Assembly: GCA_016987375.1 (NCBI GenBank)
Contig: PJRA01000509.1
Span: 909,781-973,780 of the forward strand
DNA length: 64,000 nt
From: Brachionus koreanus
Lineage: Eukaryota > Rotifera > Eurotatoria > Ploima > Brachionidae
Direction: 5' to 3'
The notes below the pieces were generated by a model. The model made no database searches, was not told the origin of the DNA, and worked only from the letters and a program-made list of their open reading frames with translations. Of the stretch, positions 1 to 12,600 are shown piece after piece (the first letter of the stretch is position 1; each line of letters begins with the position of its first letter). A program made the translations under genes and the position numbers.

Positions 1-324
1 TTTTTTAAAAATTTAATTAATTTTTATTTAGACTCGAATTCTTTAGTCATATCAATTTCCATTTTTTGTATATTTTTAGCAATTGTTGTCATGTCTTTAA
101 TTTATTATAAAATCAAGTAAGTAATTTTAAAAAATTTGGGTCTTTTTTTGGAATATTAAAAAAGCATGTCATAAGAATACATCATATGGCTTTTAAAGAA
201 TAAAAAAAATTGCTGCTGATATTTTCCCAAAGGTTTATATTTTTTGTAGTAGAAAAAATATTCTTTTGTAGAATTTTTATTTCCGTAAATTAGAAAAAAT
301 ACTTGGGAAAATAGGTAAAAAAAA

Positions 325-815
325 TCTTAGATTTTTTTAAGTCTTGATTCACTCCAATTTTTAAATTTATTATAGCTGTTCCAAGTTGATTTTAGAATTA
401 AAACTTCAAACATCTCTTTTGTTGCTTGTTGATCATTGATAAGTCTCTTTTTTTGAGAGTAATATTCCAAAAGAATGAAACGCATTCGGCTTGTCGGCTG
501 TGCCACAGAGAAAAACTGGGAGATTGATACCATTGAATTTGTGTGAAGTGTCCGCCCCGACGTGAGTTGCTTTTTTTGTTGGAGAAATAAGCCTCTTTGT
601 TGTCATAAAAATTCGATAGTTGACATCATCTGTTTTAATCACAAATTTTGAAACAACGAACATGTCATCATATTCTTCGGGAATAAAATGTTTCAAGAAT
701 TGATGGCTTTTTTTAGAGGAACATTATTCTACGGACGGTCCGTGTCATCTAGATTTTTGCTAGCTGATCGTTGAATAATTGAAGTTGATGATGAGCCAGA
801 TTCTGAATCTTGAAA
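325..815 (-). pseudogene. Mutator-like (MULE) transposase fragment
   Basis: Read on the minus strand, about 430-700 encodes the block ADTSHKFNGINLPVF followed by LCGTADKPNAFHSFGI and SKKET. This matches the MULE-domain pattern of a target Asp followed by 'K-N-x-(F/P)-P-(L/V)...GT-D...HPxG...S..E'. The frame ends in a stop after the SKKET stretch. The homologous continuation (ATKEMFEVLILKSTW) lies in another frame, so there is a frameshift near 440-470. Upstream to about 815 a Ser/Asp-rich stretch looks coding but is interrupted by a stop. No SWIM finger or complete catalytic triad is visible, so this is a dead fragment. It matters because three MULE-type miniature elements occur elsewhere in the window. 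Confidence 0.6.
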
Positions 816-1105
816 CACTTTTTTTATTACTGTTTTAATGTTATTTTATACTCATTTTACATTTAATTATTTTTTGCTAAAACAAAAAAATTTTTTACAA
901 AGGAAAAAAATATCTTAATAAAATCAACAAAGTAAAAAATTGAATATAAAAAAATTATTCTCAAATACTTTAAAAGTCATTACTGATGGATTTTGAAAAG
1001 TTGCTTCTGTGAGAAGTCTAAAAAGAGACCTTTTATATCTAAAAAAAATAATAAAACAAATTATTTCACTTGTTCTTACTTATTTATATTAGGATTAAAC
1101 AAATA

Positions 1106-1972
1106 ATGGTTGAATCAATTAGAAAGCCATTGCCTAAAAATACTTCTAATCAAAAAATTTCAGCCTCATTTAATACAAATTCAAATTGTCGGATATACAT
1201 GTCGAGCAATTCAGCTTCATCGTTTAAAAGCTTGCCTAATATTTCCTCTCATTCTGACAAAAATGGTCGAAAATTTGGTCAGAATACCAAGTCATGCACC
1301 GAAATTGATGCAGAGGACAGCTTTAAGGCCACAATTAAAAACAATTATGAAAACATAAACAAAAAATTTAATAAAAAATTGAATAGTATTCAAGACTTTT
1401 TTCAAGAGTATGTGTACAACACAAAAAATGGAAGCGAGCCAATTTCTCAATCGAACCTAAATATATCCGAACCAAGACTTATGATAGAGACACCTGTTAC
1501 GGACAGAAAAAACAAAGAGGAAGACATTTATTCAATGCCACCAAAGTCAAACTCTAAAAAATCAGACTATTATCAAATAAACGCAAAAATTTTGTCCGTT
1601 TTAGCCTCAAATCATAGTTTACTCAAAAAGTCAAATATTAAAGATTTAAATGACTTGATTCAAAAAACAAATGGTAATATTAAAGAAAATCAATCGTTGG
1701 TAATTAACGATCAATCAAATCGTGAACGTGGTTCTTTGAAAAAAGTAACTAAAGAATCTGAAAGCTCATCTAGTGAACAAAGTGAAGAGGAGATTTCTAG
1801 TGAACAGTTTAATGATTCTCAAGAAGAAGATGACTTTCATGATTATGTTCCATATTATCAACGAAATTACGGTCTTAGCGGCACTTATATGCTGTATGAT
1901 ATACCTGAAGAAGACTTTGATGAAGATACTCAGGATAGCCTTGAAATTGAAGCAGCTCAGAAAAATAAATAA
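1106..1972 (+). CDS. Unknown acidic, serine-rich protein (288 aa)
   Basis: A single open frame of 288 codons from the ATG at 1106. An ATG 36 bases upstream is in frame, but the sequence between reads like a 3' splice acceptor (polypyrimidine run, then TATTAG at about 1088-1093), so I prefer 1106 and suspect a 5'-UTR intron. I do not recognise a family. The N-terminal two thirds are rich in Ser, Asn and Lys and look disordered. Around residues 215-245 there is a Ser/Glu tract, followed by a conserved-looking segment with HDYVPYYQRNYGLSG and an acidic tail. No signal peptide or membrane segment is present. A canonical AATAAA at 2014-2019 lies 42 bases past the stop and is a likely polyadenylation signal. 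That it is a real gene is inferred from length and composition. Confidence 0.6.
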   Translation: MVESIRKPLPKNTSNQKISASFNTNSNCRIYMSSNSASSFKSLPNISSHSDKNGRKFGQNTKSCTEIDAEDSFKATIKNNYENINKKFNKKLNSIQDFFQEYVYNTKNGSEPISQSNLNISEPRLMIETPVTDRKNKEEDIYSMPPKSNSKKSDYYQINAKILSVLASNHSLLKKSNIKDLNDLIQKTNGNIKENQSLVINDQSNRERGSLKKVTKESESSSSEQSEEEISSEQFNDSQEEDDFHDYVPYYQRNYGLSGTYMLYDIPEEDFDEDTQDSLEIEAAQKNK

Positions 1973-2114
1973 TTTATTGTTTTTTTTTTTCAAGTTTATT
2001 TTTTTATTTAACCAATAAAGTAATTAATTAAAAGAAAGTGATTATTTGGCTTTCGTTTCCTTTTTGTTTGTGACAAACAGATAATTAGAAAAAAATAAAA
2101 GTTAATAATGAATA

Positions 2115-2338
2115 TTAACACTAGAAAGCCCGACTGATTTCTCATTAAAATTTCAAATAAAGTTATCAAGATAAATTAAACATTTTCTTTGAAAATTTAT
2201 TCATTTTCTAAAAAATTACAATCAAAATTTTTAGATAATAAAAACCGTTTTTAAAAATTTTATTTTTTTTGTGGTAAAAATCAAGTTTCAATTCTTCAAA
2301 AAGGGGTCTGAAAAAACACTCGGGCGTTCTAGTGTTAA
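2115..2338. mobile_element. piggyBac-like MITE (TTAA-flanked)
   Basis: The left end reads TTAACACTAGAAAGCCCGA and the right end is its near-perfect reverse complement, CGGGCGTTCTAGTGTTAA. The TTAA at each edge and the following CACTAGAAAG closely resemble piggyBac termini (TTAA target duplication, CCCTAGAAAG ends). About 224 bp with no coding capacity, so a non-autonomous element. Assignment to piggyBac is inference from termini and target site. Confidence 0.75.
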
Positions 2339-2635
2339 AAGTGAAAATGGGTTGTTCGAAAAACTTCAATGTATTGGAAATATTGCAGAAGAACCAACTT
2401 GTGTATTAGTGCAGAGTTTAAACTAAAATTTTTATATGAATTGTCAAATTATGGCTAAGCGACCAATGTACAAAATGTTTTGCAATTGATTGGGGTCGAA
2501 TGGTACATACAAGAATCCATAAGAGATCAAAACAACGAAAAAAATAATTTCAACTTGAATAATTATTTTTTACTCTATAATTGAACATTAATTAATCTTT
2601 ATGACTTTTTTACTCTTCAAAAATATAAAATATAA

Positions 2636-2850
2636 ACTGAAAAACCAGGCTGATTTTCAATAAAAACTTTAAATTTAGTTATGTAAACAAATTAAATATT
2701 TTTCTAAAAATTATTTAAAAATTTTTTTAGAATTAAAAACAAGATACTTAGTTTTTAAAAGATATTTTATAAAATTTTATTTCTATCGAAAAATATTTAA
2801 TTTAAGATTTTTTAAAATCTTAACCCCTCTTACTTTCTAGTTTTAAAAAA
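2636..2850. mobile_element. Degraded copy of the 2115-2338 MITE
   Basis: The stretch from about 2642 (AGGCTGATTTTCAATAAAAA) follows the interior of the element at 2115-2338 (CCGACTGATTTCTCATTAAA), continuing through the similar AAATTAAACATTTT-type segment. The right end near 2835 (CTTTCTAGTTTTAA) is a mutated version of the TTCTAGTGTTAA terminus. The ends are too eroded to show the TTAA duplication. Confidence 0.45.
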
Positions 2851-3952
2851 CTCGCAATTTTTGTACCTGAAGTTCTTCTACTATATTCATCTCAATACAT
2901 TACAAATATAGCAAAAGTTAACTATGCAATGAATGAGGACTATCGTCATGAGAAAGGCGATACTAAATGTAAAAATCAATAGAAGTAAGTGTTTAACAAA
3001 TATTTCGATTTTAACTTGTTAATTAATTTTCATTTAAGCATAATAGACACATTCTTGAAACATTCATTTCTTGTTGAAAATAAAAAACAATCTTAAGCAG
3101 CAAGAAAAAAGCATATAATGAAAGACTCTAAATTTGCAGAGATTAGAGTACCGCAGACTAAGAGGGGAGTTGATACAGATGCTTAAAAATAGTAAACAGA
3201 TTCGATGAAAATAATTTAATTAATAGAATAAATAATGCGAAAAATTTGCCATTGAATCTGAGAAGATCTCACAGCAAGAAGCTCATTCCGATAAAACTTT
3301 TTTTACTAATAGAGTGGTGTCAATTTGGAACGAATTATCAGACCATTTAATATCAGAAAAGTCAGTAAACAGTTTTAAATAAAGAATTCACAAAAAAGTG
3401 TTTTGTTTAAATAAAAGCAACGACAGCAATGGCTCGCTCAAAGCCTAAGCGCATGGTTAAGGTACACCCTAAACTGCAGTTCATTCATACTACTCCTACT
3501 ACTTATTAGTCATGTTGTAAATTTAGAGACCAACATTTAAAATAGAATTTTGTGACTTTAATTTTTGAACACAATAAATTTTACACTTTAATGGATTTAG
3601 AGTTTAATTTTTAGCAGTCATTTACCGTTTTTTTTCTTCTCATTCATTTAATCATTTTATTCAATTTAAAAAAAAAAAAAAGAAGTATATTTATAAACTT
3701 ATTAACAGAAAATGTCTTTTCAAAGAATACTGAGGCAGCTGAATTAAGGATCGACGGAAGGATCGTTTAACATTATTTAAAAATGCTAATAAATAAAAGA
3801 TTTTTTCGAAAAATTATATATTAATAAATATTTTTAATTTAAATCTTTTTATTTCATTGCTGTTTAATAAAATAAACTAATAAGCAATTTATGATGACAT
3901 AAATTACATTTTATTAAAAAATATATTATTAAATTAAATTTAAAAACAAATC
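2851..3952. other. Intergenic stretch; only the LINE remnant seen
   Basis: Apart from the LINE 3' end at 3150-3510 I see no gene here. The rest is AT-rich filler with poly-A/T runs, leading into the 3' end of CFAP100. Confidence 0.5.
3150..3510 (+). mobile_element. LINE (non-LTR retrotransposon) 3' end
   Basis: Translated with a few frame changes, this reads as the C-terminus of a LINE reverse transcriptase: an RRLRGELIQMLK-like block, then NLPLNLRRSHSKKLIP, then FFTNRVVSIWNELSD and SVNSFK. That order (RGDLIQ..., TRSHSLKL, FFS-RVV-x-WN-LP, S-FK) is the usual end of CR1/L2/Jockey-type ORF2. It is followed by a short 3' UTR ending in an ACTACT-type tail near 3485-3510. The two LINE copies at 27.8-29.3 kb have the same kind of trinucleotide tail on the other strand. 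Frame breaks make it inactive. Confidence 0.65.
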
Positions 3953-6900
3953 TTAAGTAAAATAGTAAGCCAGCTCTTCATCTATCTTATTAGCTTCATC
4001 CAGTGCCTTTCTGTCAATTTTCACAGTAGCTGGAGGCTTACTACGAACCATTAGACGTCTTCCCATCTAAAAATGAAAATATTTTCGGGTTTAAATTAGA
4101 AAAAAAATATCAAACAAAAAATTTTACATTCTTTTTCGGCTCAGCTCGAGCTCTTTCCAAAGCTTTTTTAATTCTTTCCTCCTGATTTCTTTTTTGCTCA
4201 ATGATTCTCTCCTCGCGCTGTTTTAATCTTCTCTCCTTTTCTTTGGCTTTTTCCGCCTCTTGCACTTTTTCTGGAGGCATTTGCTCTATTTTTTGAAACA
4301 ACTCCTCTAACTTATTTTCAATATTTGTAAGCATTTGAAGTGTAGAAATATTTGCCTCATTTGAGCCAATACAATTGATGTAGACATCTTCGACTTTAGC
4401 ATTAAGTTCTTTGAGTATTTTCTCCTGCTCTTCGGCTTTAAATTCACCGTAATTAAAATAACTGGCTTTGATTTTCAGATCATTTTCTCTGTCCATTTCT
4501 CGTTTAATGTCTTCATTAAGATATTCAATTTGTTTTTTCAAAAGTTCTGTTTCACGTTCCATTTTCTGTTTGGTTTTGTTTATAGTTTGTTTCATCTCCT
4601 CTAGAGCTTCTTCAGTATCTTGACTGTTTTGAATCAATGATAAATTCTGCTCCTCTAGCTCTAGAAAAATATCAAGCAATTGCTGCGGATCAGAAAAATA
4701 AAGTTCCATGTCTTCCTCTTCATCTGACTGCTCATCTTCATTTTCCTTTTCTGCGACTTCATTTACAACCGATAATGAGCTCTTTGATTGAGACGCCTCA
4801 GAAGCTGAGCCTGGTTTTTGTTCAATAGTGCTACTTGATTTTGATGAATCTAAAATTTTCAAATTTTGAATTTTTTTTCTTAATATTCAATTGTGTTGTA
4901 ATAGTTTTAATAATTTGTTTAAATTTAAAAAAACGGCTCTGGACTTGAAATTGAAATAAATGAGATAAAAACCAAAGAAATGTGTATTACAGAACTTATC
5001 ATCCTGACAAACATCGACAGTATTGAAGTTAAACACTTACTATGAGAACATAAAAAAAGCATTGAGAATAAAAAGCAAAAAGTGTCTCTATAGGACTATA
5101 ACGAGTATGGAAATTTATCAACAACAGCAATAAAAAAAGCTGTACAATAGTATAGTGTATGGTAGTGAATGCTGAGAGATGTCTGAAATTACGTAGGATG
5201 GAAGAAAATACAAGAAGAAATATCAAAAAGTGCTGTGCAATGAACACTGCAAGGCAGGCCAAAAGTAGGAAGACCAGCAATGACTTGAAGGGCAACAATG
5301 AACAATAAAAATTTTTGGTAAATGCCAAAAAAATTTTTAGCTACTATTTTATATTTTCCAAATAAAATAAATATTTAAGTATTTTTAAAAATTATATTTG
5401 TTCAACTTTAATTCAAATTTGAAAAAGAAAAAAAATGACAATTCTTAATGTCACAATTATGAACTTACTAAAAACTTAATTATTTTAAAAATTTTGAAAA
5501 TAAACTTTTCAACAGCTAAGATTGAATTGAGAATAAAATAGCTTACACCAATTTTGATTTCTAATATAATCTTTATGAATTTGATTTTCAGAACAATTTT
5601 TGTTGTGAACGATGCTATCCTTTAAGTAAACCTCAATTATTAAATCAATCTTGCTAAGTGATCGAATGATCATATGATCTGTGAAGGTCTGATTACTTGG
5701 TTGGAAAATAAAATTATTATTTCTATGATTCACTATTAATTAAAATTCAATGACACAGTAATAGAATTTAATATCAGTTTGCTCCAAGTTTACAGGTTGG
5801 GTCAAAAATTTTAATGGAATTTTTAAATTTTTAATTTTCTTTAAAATAGCGTGTGGTCAAAATAAAAAAATATATTTTATATTATTTTGTTTTAACTTAA
5901 ACAAAAAAATACCTAATCGGCTTTTAGATGACAGTTTTTTTCCATTTTTTGCTTCTTTTAGCGCCTTAGAAAATAAAATTTAATATAAAAAATTTTATTT
6001 TAAAAAAAAATAGCTTTAAAAAAACCTGAGGAGTAACTTTGTCCAAAAATTTTTTATATAATTTGAATTCTTTTAGAGTGTCCTCCATTTTAGTGATTTC
6101 GCTCTTCAACATCATAATTTGAGTGTTAATTTTTTTAATTTCATTTGATTTTTCTGTTTTTTTTCGGGTTTCTTCTTCAGCGCTTAAAAATTAAGTTTTA
6201 AAAACATGCTAAAAATTAATAAATTTGTTACATTTTGACTGCTTGAGTTGAATTGTTTCCATTTTCTTTGAGAAATTCGTCGAATAATGCGGCATCTTCT
6301 TCCAAATACTTTTCAGCCATTTCAATTCTTTTTTCTTCAGCTGCAGCGATCTCTTCTAATTTTCTCATCTCATCCCGTTTGACCCCAAGCGAATATTGAA
6401 CAAAAAACATCTCTCTTTTTTTGTTAATGTAATCTTTGAGACTTTCTTTTTCAATTCGGCGATCACGAGTCACTGCCACAGTCCACGTTCGGTCTTCTTT
6501 TACAGGAAAAGACTTTATTTTTCCTAGATCGTCAAAATCTTCGTCAAATTCATCGTCAGATATTTGTGGTTTCAGGCCTGATTTCATTCCTTCAACCATC
6601 TTTCGATTATAGGTCAATTTCTGATGCACTTTAAGACTTTTGTTCATTTCACGTTCCTTTAAAGTTAGATTATTCATGAAAGTCAAAAACAATTTGAGTT
6701 TACATGAATCTTTTGTTGTTTTTCTTTCTCTCTTAGCATCAGGATATCAGTATCGGCTGGCATTTTAAATGGATTTTCACTATGGACGTCATTTTTTTTA
6801 TTTATTGCTTAAAACACCAAAAATATTAGAAATTTAAAAAGAAAATTGTCTTTTGTTTGTCGTCACCTGGTAATGCAACTGCTAAATTGTTCGAAGGCAT
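3953..6900 (-). CDS. CFAP100: Cilia- and flagella-associated protein 100 (CFAP100/CCDC37)
   Basis: Seven exons on the minus strand, all joined in frame by GT-AG introns: 6900-6867, 6807-6704, 6656-6232, 6182-6026, 5964-5913, 4849-4128 and 4066-3953, giving 535 aa (the human protein is about 611). CFAP100 is an axonemal protein linked to the modifier-of-inner-arms (MIA) complex, which regulates inner dynein arms. Supporting segments are NPFKMPADTDILMLREKE near the N-terminus and KRDEMRKLEEIA...FDEFLKENGNNS at about residue 139 on, the start of the DUF4200 coiled-coil region. Next come a second coiled coil (EIKKINTQIMMLKSEITK) and the C-terminal EAEKAKEKERRLKQREERI. The ending GRRLMVRSKPPA is typical of the family. 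An acidic low-complexity linker spans the start of exon 6. The 1,063-bp intron between 5913 and 4849 holds transposon-like debris. Exon phases match at every junction, so the model is strong. Confidence 0.92.
4980..5330 (+). mobile_element. Possible LINE C-terminal debris in a CFAP100 intron
   Basis: In one plus-strand frame this intron segment contains a stop followed by TLQGRPKVGRPAMT, another stop, and RATMNN. This resembles the 'GRRxRGRPxxTW' tail common in RTE-type and related reverse transcriptases. Multiple stops elsewhere. The resemblance is short, so confidence is low. Confidence 0.28.
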
Positions 6901-7242
6901 CTTGAAAAATATTGCATAAAATAAATTTCTTTAAATAATGGCTAAATTGAAAAATAAGAATTAAAAAAGATAGACTCATTTTTACTGAATAACCATAGAA
7001 ACTGAAATTAGCATAATTTTTTTAAAATTATTTAAGCCAAAGCGATTTAAATTTTGAAAAAAAATAAGAGGTTTTTTTTTTATTGAATTTAATTTGACAA
7101 TCGAAAAAACAAATCAATTTAAATAACTAGTTTCCGACCTGAAACGAATTATTGACTAAAAAATATTTTGACCATCAAAAGATGGGAACTAATTAGAATA
7201 AAATATAACAAATTTATTTCCATTTATTTCCATGCCATATTC

Positions 7243-7440
7243 TTAACACTGAAGAAGCACCAAACGAGTCATTTTGACTCGTTTGAAAAATTTTTAAATC
7301 CTCATATCTTTTGAATGGATTTTTCAAATAAATATATCTTTGAATTATGTAGATTTTAAAATTTTCTTTAAAAAATGATATTACTTTATAAATTTTTTTT
7401 AGTTTTCTTTTAAAATATTTATGAATTAAATTGCTAATTA
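7243..7440 (-). mobile_element. Truncated TTAACACT-family MITE
   Basis: Starts TTAACACTGAAGAAGCACCA and then runs as the reverse complement of the element at 19211-19417, sharing the segments CCTCATATCTTTTGAATGGA and GTAGATTTTAAAATTTTCTT. The distal terminus is missing, so this copy is truncated near 7440. Confidence 0.6.
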
Positions 7441-7967
7441 CTTTATTTTTTCATATTTTATGGGCAGTCAAAGTTTAAATCTGTTATCAAAGTTTAAGTC
7501 TGATTTTTGTTTAATGATAGAAAGGTTACTACAAGTAATAATTTTTTTCGAAAAAATTCTATCCGGATTTTGAAAATGATCTCAAATTTCTAAGCTAAAA
7601 TAATGATTATTTTAGCTTTTATTTTTAAATAGAGGAACTTTTTTTAAAAAAAAAAATTTCTCTTCCAGAGTGCAAGGTGCGAAAAGACGTTAGAAATAAA
7701 ATTTTGAACAGGTTTAGTAACATTTTTCCTTGAAATAATTATTATTTCTAGTAACCTTTCTATTTTATCTATAGCAGGTTCAAACTTTTGACTAAATTTT
7801 TCAGCATATTATCAAGAAATTCGGCTCTGACCTGTTATGTGATCAAGTAAGTCATGTAATATATCAACTGATGATTCATGCCAGTTTGATGACTGGGAAA
7901 ACAGTAAAATTTCAATTTAACAGGTCACTAAAATCACACTATAATTAAATATCCTTTATTATGCTTA

Positions 7968-8468
7968 CCTGAGGGGACAAAAACAGACAAAAAACACTGT
8001 TTAAACGGCGTTTAAAAGCTGTTTTTTGTGCGTTTGAAATGTGAGCGTTTTTGAACCAAAAAAACAAGCGAAAAACACTTTTTAAATAAAACAAAATATT
8101 TCAATTAAAATGATTTTAAACCGTTTTTGACGCTTCAATGGCAAATTTTTCAGCAATGATTTTAAATAATCAAATTTGTTTTAATATTTAATATTAATTT
8201 TAAAATATTTTAACAATATAATCTCTAAAAAAACAATCAAAAAGAATTAATTTAAAAAACGCCTATAAACATTATTGAATGTTGAATTTTTTATTTCAAA
8301 TTTTATTTTTATTTAATTAATTAAACTTAATTCTTGTCTTAATGCTTTTTTTTAAACAAAAATAACAATTTTTTTTTTGGCTGTTTTACCCTCATTTATA
8401 GTCTGTTTTTATGTCGTTTAAACGCTCACGTTTAAACAGTGTTTTTTGTCTGTTTTTGTTCTCTTGGG
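7968..8468. mobile_element. 501-bp element with terminal inverted repeats
   Basis: The left end CCTGAGGGGACAAAAACAGA (continuing through CAAAAAACACTGTTTAAACG) is matched in reverse complement by the right end (CGTTTAAACAGTGTTTTTTG, then TCTGTTTTTGTTCTCTTGGG). The inverted repeats are about 40 bp with four mismatches. Inside, subterminal GTTTAAACG motifs recur. No coding capacity and no convincing target duplication, so the superfamily is unknown. Confidence 0.65.
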
Positions 8469-9619
8469 AACATAAAAAAATAATTTAATTGATTTGTCAA
8501 ATAAAGACTTGGATGATGATGAAGATGGAAACTAGATTCATTTTCACTGTTTGTCGATAAATAGGTACTTTCAAAAAACTGAAGTGTAAATTTTCGATTC
8601 CCACTTGAAATGAAAGCAGATTTTTTGTTAAAATTTTTAGTTTAAAATGTTTTGAATGATTTTAAATATAAAATTTCAGAAAATTTTTTTAAAATATTTT
8701 ATAATTAATAAACTTTATTTTTATCTTTTTTGTAAAGAAAGTTTTGAACAATAAATGAACTAAAATAGCTTCATGAATAGAATTTAAAAATTCTTGCCAA
8801 ATCATACTTAACTTAAATTAAAAGTGTCTGCTTTTGCTTGGTCTTGTTTAAAAATTTCATTTTCCATTGGAACCAGACTTGTGCAAAAATAAAAAAAAAG
8901 TAATTTAAAGTATTTTCAAGCTAAGTAAGTGACTTGAGAAATAATTTTATATATTCTTAATGCTTTTAAAATTTTTGAGAAAAAAACTTTTTCCACATAA
9001 AAATTAAGCTTCAAAAAATTTCGTGTGTGAGCATATTATTGTAAATGCTTTACATAAAAATCAACAACAATACCTGAAAAATACTATGATACCGTTATAG
9101 GTTCAAGGCTTTAGCTACCAAGGAAAAAAGTCTCAAGATTTGCAAGCTGAAGCTTGTCTCAACAACTTCAAACTAATTCTGTTTTCAATTAGCAACGATC
9201 ATTCTCATGAAGAAATATTGATCATTCAAAAAAAAACAGCAAAAATGAGTATTTAATCATTTAATTCAACTTTTTTTCATTTTTTTATTCCTTGATTTAA
9301 AATTTTTTGCTTTTCTTTAAAAATACTTATTCTTAATAATTAAAAAATGCAATGAATATAAGGAGGTAAATTCCCTGAAATATTTATTTTAATTTTTTAG
9401 GGAACAATTTAAATGCATCCAAATGGTCAACAGCAGTAAGAGGAAAAATTTTTTTAATGAAAAAAAATAGAATATTTTGAAATAAAATCTCTTAAGTATT
9501 AGTTAAATTAGAATAATGAAAATAAAAAACATTTTTTTTTAAAAATGAATAAATTTTAATATCTTAATTATTCACAAATATATTTTATTCATAAGAATAA
9601 AAATTTTGAAATACTAAAA

Positions 9620-12600
9620 ATGTCGGATTCAATCGGTTTAAACCGTTTAAAAGAAAATTCTAAACAAGACATTCAGAACTTATGCACAATTCTTCTTGAT
9701 TTATTGGAAAAAATATTGAAAAATCCCAAGGAATCAAAGCTCAGAAGGTTGCCACTTGAAAGCGATCTAATTTCTAATAAATTAATGCCATTTTGTGGCG
9801 GTCTTGAAATTCTTTTCGAAGTTGGATTTGAAGATGGTGACGATTATATTTATTTACCAGACAATTTCGACCATAAAATTGTCTCGAAATTTTGCGACTT
9901 GTTGAAAAAAATACATGTTGAAAATACAGAAAAATCTTGTACTCGAAACCAATCTTCTATCTGTGCCTCAACTGTCGATTCGAAAAAGTCTCAATCAGGT
10001 CTTAAAAATTTAAAAAATTTATCTTTTGCCAATCGATTAGACCAATCATTCAATCATGTAATGATCTATGAAGATGCTGATTTAAAACAAAAATGCCTAC
10101 AAAAGATTCCAGTTAGCAGACTGAAATCTTCAGCTAATTCAAAATACTTGTCCTATGTAAATAGCAACCAGGATGCAAAGCCATTTGACGAGAGAGATTT
10201 TTTAGTTCTTGAATTGCTCGACTGGTTCAAAAATGAGTTTTTCAGGTGGATAAATCAACCCGAATGTCAATCGTGTAATTCTAGTAGTAAAATGGTGTTT
10301 TTAAAAAATGACAAACCAAATTTTAATGAATCTACATGGATGGCCGCAAATGTTGAAGTTTACAAGTAAGCTGATTAAATTTTGTTCAAAATATGAAAAT
10401 CTAAATTTTAAAAAGCTAAATTTTTTGCTTATGCTTGTCGAAAATATTTACTAATAATAATTATAATAAATTTAATTGTTGTATTTCATTTTAATAAGGT
10501 ATACGGTCAAAATTTGATGAACGGCAATGTGAATTTTCATTCAAAATTTTCAATACAAAAATTAAAAAATTTTAGAACTTTTGTTCTAAAGGCCCAAATT
10601 TCTTCTGCTGTTGAAACAAAGTGAAACAACTGTTGTTTCACCTATTGCGGAGGTCTGCAAAATCTGTGCAAATTGATTGCGATTTATTTTCAATATTTTT
10701 ATATTGAGTGAAATCTTGCAGAGATTTTGCAGACTTCAGCAGTAAGTGAAACAACAGTTGTTTCACTTTGTTTCAACAGCAGAACAAATTTGGGCCTTTA
10801 GAACAAAAGTTCTAAAATTTTTTAATTTTTGTATTGAAAATTTTGTATGAAAATTCACAAAGTCTTGATGAACCTGCTCAAAAATTATTGAAAATTAAAA
10901 AGTTACAGGAGTTTTTTGATAAAAATTTCATTGTTATTTTAGATAAAATTTAAACGCAAAGCTATATTTTTGTTGTGTAAATAAAATTTGTCTAAAATAG
11001 GTTGTTTAGCATTAAAATGTGTCTTTTCAATAAATTTTTTAATTTGAAAAAAATACTTTTAAATTCGTTTTCTCATATTATTTTGATGAGATCAAAAGTA
11101 ACAAAATTAAAGTGATAAAATTATTAGCACATGTTAATACTGTTAAATGGCAAGTATAATTTTTTTTTAAAAATGGTGAAATGTTTTTTTCAGATTTAGT
11201 TTTAATTAAAGAGCAAAAGATTATTTTTTTCAATTTTATTGAAATATTTTAGATTAATCAACAAATTAATTGTACAACTTGTTGTATGATTAAGTCATCT
11301 ACAAAGTCTAATTTGTTATTTGAGTGGTATTGCTTTATTTATATATTTTTAAGTTAATTTATCAATTATTGGCACATAAAAATTGGTTTTCAAAAAATTA
11401 TTAAGCAAATTCGTTTTCAAGAAAATTCCATTAATAAACCCAAAAAAGAGTTTCGCAAACATGAACTATTTCAAATTTTTTACATTTCAATAATTTTTTT
11501 TTTCAATTCTAAAGATGTTCAAATTGTCAAGTCTTGAGTCGTTTTCCGAGATATAATCATCCCGGTAAACTGCTGGACACAAGAGGAGGTCGTTGTGGTG
11601 AATGGGCTAATTGCTTTTGTTTGGTATTACGGTCTATGGACTTCGATGCAAGATATATCCTTGATTGGACTGATCACGTGTGGTGCGAAGTGTATTCCGA
11701 ATCTCAGAAAAGATGGCTTCATGCCGACCCTTGTGAAAACACACTGGATAAGCCTTTATTATATGAGCATGGATGGAACAAAAAATTAAGCTATGTAATA
11801 GCTTTTTCTCGATATGAATGCTTGGATGTTACATGGCGCTATTCAGCTAAACACAAAGAAGTGCTCAAAAGACGCAATGAGTGTGATGAAATTTGGCTTG
11901 TACACTATGCAAATAAATTAACCAACAAAAGAATCCACTTAGTAAACAAACAAAATAGAGAATTAAGACTAGTCGCAGAAATTGTTGAATTTTTGACTCC
12001 AAAAGTAGCCAAAAAAGGGGAAGATGTTGGCCGACAATCGGGTTCATTGCAATGGAGAATTAACAGAGGGGAAATAAAGGCTGTTAATGAACTGCGCGAT
12101 GGTTTCAGGTTTATAATTGAAAAAGTTCCATTTGTACTTAAATATAATACGGCTAAAAATGAGTATTTAAAGCAAAATGAAGTGGTCAAAGATTGGAAAA
12201 GTCTAGTTTTTAATTATTCGAATATACGCCATAAGGTAGAGCAAGATTGGAAAATGTGCTATTTAGAGCGTGAGAAAGGATCTTTGCTTGGATATGCTGA
12301 ATGGTATTTTTGTCTATGTACAAAGACAAAGATAAATTTGACTTTTAATTGGACTGTGTTTGAATCAGGCGAAGTGAAATTAATACTAATCGGAGTTGAT
12401 GATAGTGGAAAGAAAATTTCACAAATAAATTTAGATAAATCGAATTTAACGAGTCCTAAAGATTCATTAATTCAATTCAAATATTTAGATGATAAATTTA
12501 GCATTAATTTAAACGATAAAATTAAGAATTTAACAGTTAGAACTGAACTTCATAAAGGTAGTGGTCAAAATGCATTTCAGCATGCTCAATTGTTTAGACA

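Larger units (their letters stand above)
6901..9619. other. Long intergenic stretch with two TIR elements
   Basis: Contains the TTAACACT-type fragment at 7243-7440 and the inverted-repeat element at 7968-8468. At about 9107-9256 there is an open plus-strand stretch beginning right after a splice-acceptor-like GTTATAG (VQGFSYQGKKSQDLQAEACL). It could be an isolated exon, but I could not connect it to anything. Otherwise AT-rich sequence without visible features. Confidence 0.4.

Noticed and set aside
3745..3770. CGGAAGGATCGTTTAACA resembles the 3' end of 18S rRNA (GGAAGGATCATTA)
   Set aside because: Only about 16 bases match and there is no rRNA sequence upstream; likely chance.
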